A stretch of 64,000 nt of DNA from Atrichornis clamosus (Eukaryota > Chordata > Aves > Passeriformes > Menuridae), in contig WBMZ01005339.1 of NCBI GenBank assembly GCA_013400975.1, positions 124,001-188,000 on the forward strand, written 5' to 3'. Position numbers and translations under genes: made by a program. This document shows, piece by piece, positions 62,750 through 64,000 of the stretch; the first letter of the stretch is position 1, and each line of letters starts with the position of its first letter. Under the pieces are notes generated by a model, which saw nothing but the letters and a program-made list of their open reading frames with translations, was not told the DNA's origin and did no database searches.

Positions 62750-63490
62750 TTATGATCTGATTATAAGAGATACATATGCCTGAATTAAGGTGCAAATGAG
62801 ACCATATGGCAAAGTCAATAGTATGGATTTTATTTAGCAGGAAATGTGAGGTAGAGAGAAAGAAAGAAATAGGAAGTAGGAAGGGAAGAGAGAGTGAGAT
62901 TAAATAGAAAGATATCAACACCATGTATATTCCTGCAGTGTCCCGCTAGTCCTTCTTCACCTGGCACTTCAGTGGTGTGAGTCCCAGAGTCGTTCTTCTG
63001 CAGGTACCAATTGTATGAAGTCCAGGTGTCAGGTATCCATGGGACATAGATGCTGTTCCTATAACTTGGGCTGGCATGTGTATTGTTTCATATATTTTGC
63101 CCCTGTGTGAATTTTTTGTCTGGATAAATATTAAGTTCCCCCAGTCTGTACAATGGAATGTTGTACAGTTTGTTAATTCCAGATCTTCATTTTCCCTAGG
63201 CCTGGATTTAATGTCTTCGTGTTTTGCTGTCTGTGCTTATGTCATGTTCCTATTGTGGTGTCTTATTTTATGGGAAATTCTTTCTTTAACAGTGTTTTGA
63301 GACTAGCAACTAGATTCCTTGAGGCCTTACAGACGGTTAAACAGAATCGAGGTCATCACCTTCTATTTTGGAGTCATTCAAATAACTTATCTTACATATC
63401 AAAACCTTGCATAGTGGAGAAGAGCTGTTTCTGGGCTCACTCCAATTTAATTCCTCAGCAGGCAAACGATAAGCTTGGTGAAACACCCTC
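62750..63490 (-). mobile_element. Probable ERV LTR, antisense, edges unclear
   Basis: On the minus strand, AATAAA at 62834-62829 sits in CTAAATAAAATCCATAC. It is followed by 'TGGTCTCATTTGCACCTTAA' (62799-62780), a strong U5-like continuation I associate with avian ERVK-type LTRs. Upstream are a pyrimidine-rich run (62925-62850) and 'GACTCTGGGACTCACACCAC', as in the leader/R part of such LTRs. A TATA-like AATATATG near 63090 could be the core promoter. The far end may be TGTTTACAAATTCAGTGC at 63507, but no target duplication confirms it. Open frames at 62495-62924 and 63076-63506 overlap it and are not genes. Confidence 0.6.
62829..62834 (-). terminator. Poly(A) signal of the probable LTR
   Basis: TTTATT on the plus strand, so AATAAA on the element strand. 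It is followed by GT-rich sequence, consistent with the R/U5 boundary. Confidence 0.55.
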
Positions 63491-64000
63491 TGCACTGAAT
63501 TTGTAAACATACAGTTTTATTTAGAAAAGGAGAAAAAATAAAATTTATAAATCATATGGGAATTCCCAGTGAACCACTGGTTGTAAGATTGAGGTATACA
63601 TGATATCCAAATTCTGCATTATCTTCTTCTATTCTGAACTGTTGAATATAATCCAAGAATAGATACCGAAATTGTGCCTCTTTTGGCTTCCAAGGCTGTT
63701 GGGTGACTTTGTGACACACTCCTTTAGGAGTTGGCAAAGAAACCTTTCCTTTTAAAACTCATGGTTTCTTGGGGAAGTTATTTCATTGTGCAAAAATTTT
63801 AGCTTGAGAAATGAAGCATTTTCTGTTCAGAAAACATAAAAGACAAAAAAATATTTTTGCAATTTGTCTTCAGTGTTTTATTTTAAATTAAGATAGAGAA
63901 GGCAAAGCCCAACTAGTACTCAGACTGTTCTTTATTTTCTGTCTCAGAGCTACAGTGTCCATATAAACCATAAAATACCCAGAGCCTCATAATTATCACA
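63491..64000. other. AT-rich non-coding DNA, no gene seen
   Basis: Nothing recognised up to the window end. The 61-codon minus-strand frame at 63552-63737 has no supporting features. Confidence 0.6.

Overview
The window looks like a stretch of bird nuclear genome, most likely from a songbird or another neoavian. The sequence is AT-rich and vertebrate-like. Its only clearly recognisable elements are chicken-repeat-1 (CR1) LINE fragments and long terminal repeats (LTRs) of avian endogenous retroviruses. I found no convincing protein-coding exon, tRNA, rRNA or snRNA gene, and no CRISPR array, operon or bacterial signature. The longest open frames (about 206, 192 and 177 codons) are chance or repeat-derived frames. 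I read the window as a gene desert or a very long intron. All family assignments come from recalled consensus patterns, not from a search.

Layout. Positions 1-2119 are AT-rich and empty. An old antisense CR1 lies at about 2120-3760. Positions 3761-17018 hold only simple repeats, small palindromes and unassigned DNA. Repeats then cluster at 17019-18680: an LTR fragment, a piece of old CR1, and a younger CR1 3' end with an N base inside it. A polypurine tract lies at 20240-20398 and a sense CR1 at 22640-23188. A solo LTR with a 5-bp target duplication occupies 24382-25268. A second solo LTR, with a 6-bp duplication, occupies 28352-28960 and is followed by a probable LTR segment and a CR1 scrap up to about 29620. 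From 29621 to 64000 the sequence is mostly unassigned AT-rich DNA. It is broken by weaker LTR-like segments (35531, 38220, 48470 and 62750), a GC-rich patch (41565-41995), a CR1 (42555-43405) and a nested LTR pair (51600-52726).

The best-supported results are three complete solo LTRs, each with TG...CA ends and an exact target-site duplication: 24377-25273, 28346-28966 and 52112-52710. The third sits inside an older LTR-like element. No internal retroviral genes (gag, pol or env) were recognised next to any LTR, so each appears to be a recombination remnant. I did not find a new biological system here. The observations most worth a second look are the insertion chronology, an assembly artefact around position 18606, several perfect or near-perfect inverted repeats, and the unassigned GC-rich patch near 41.7 kb.
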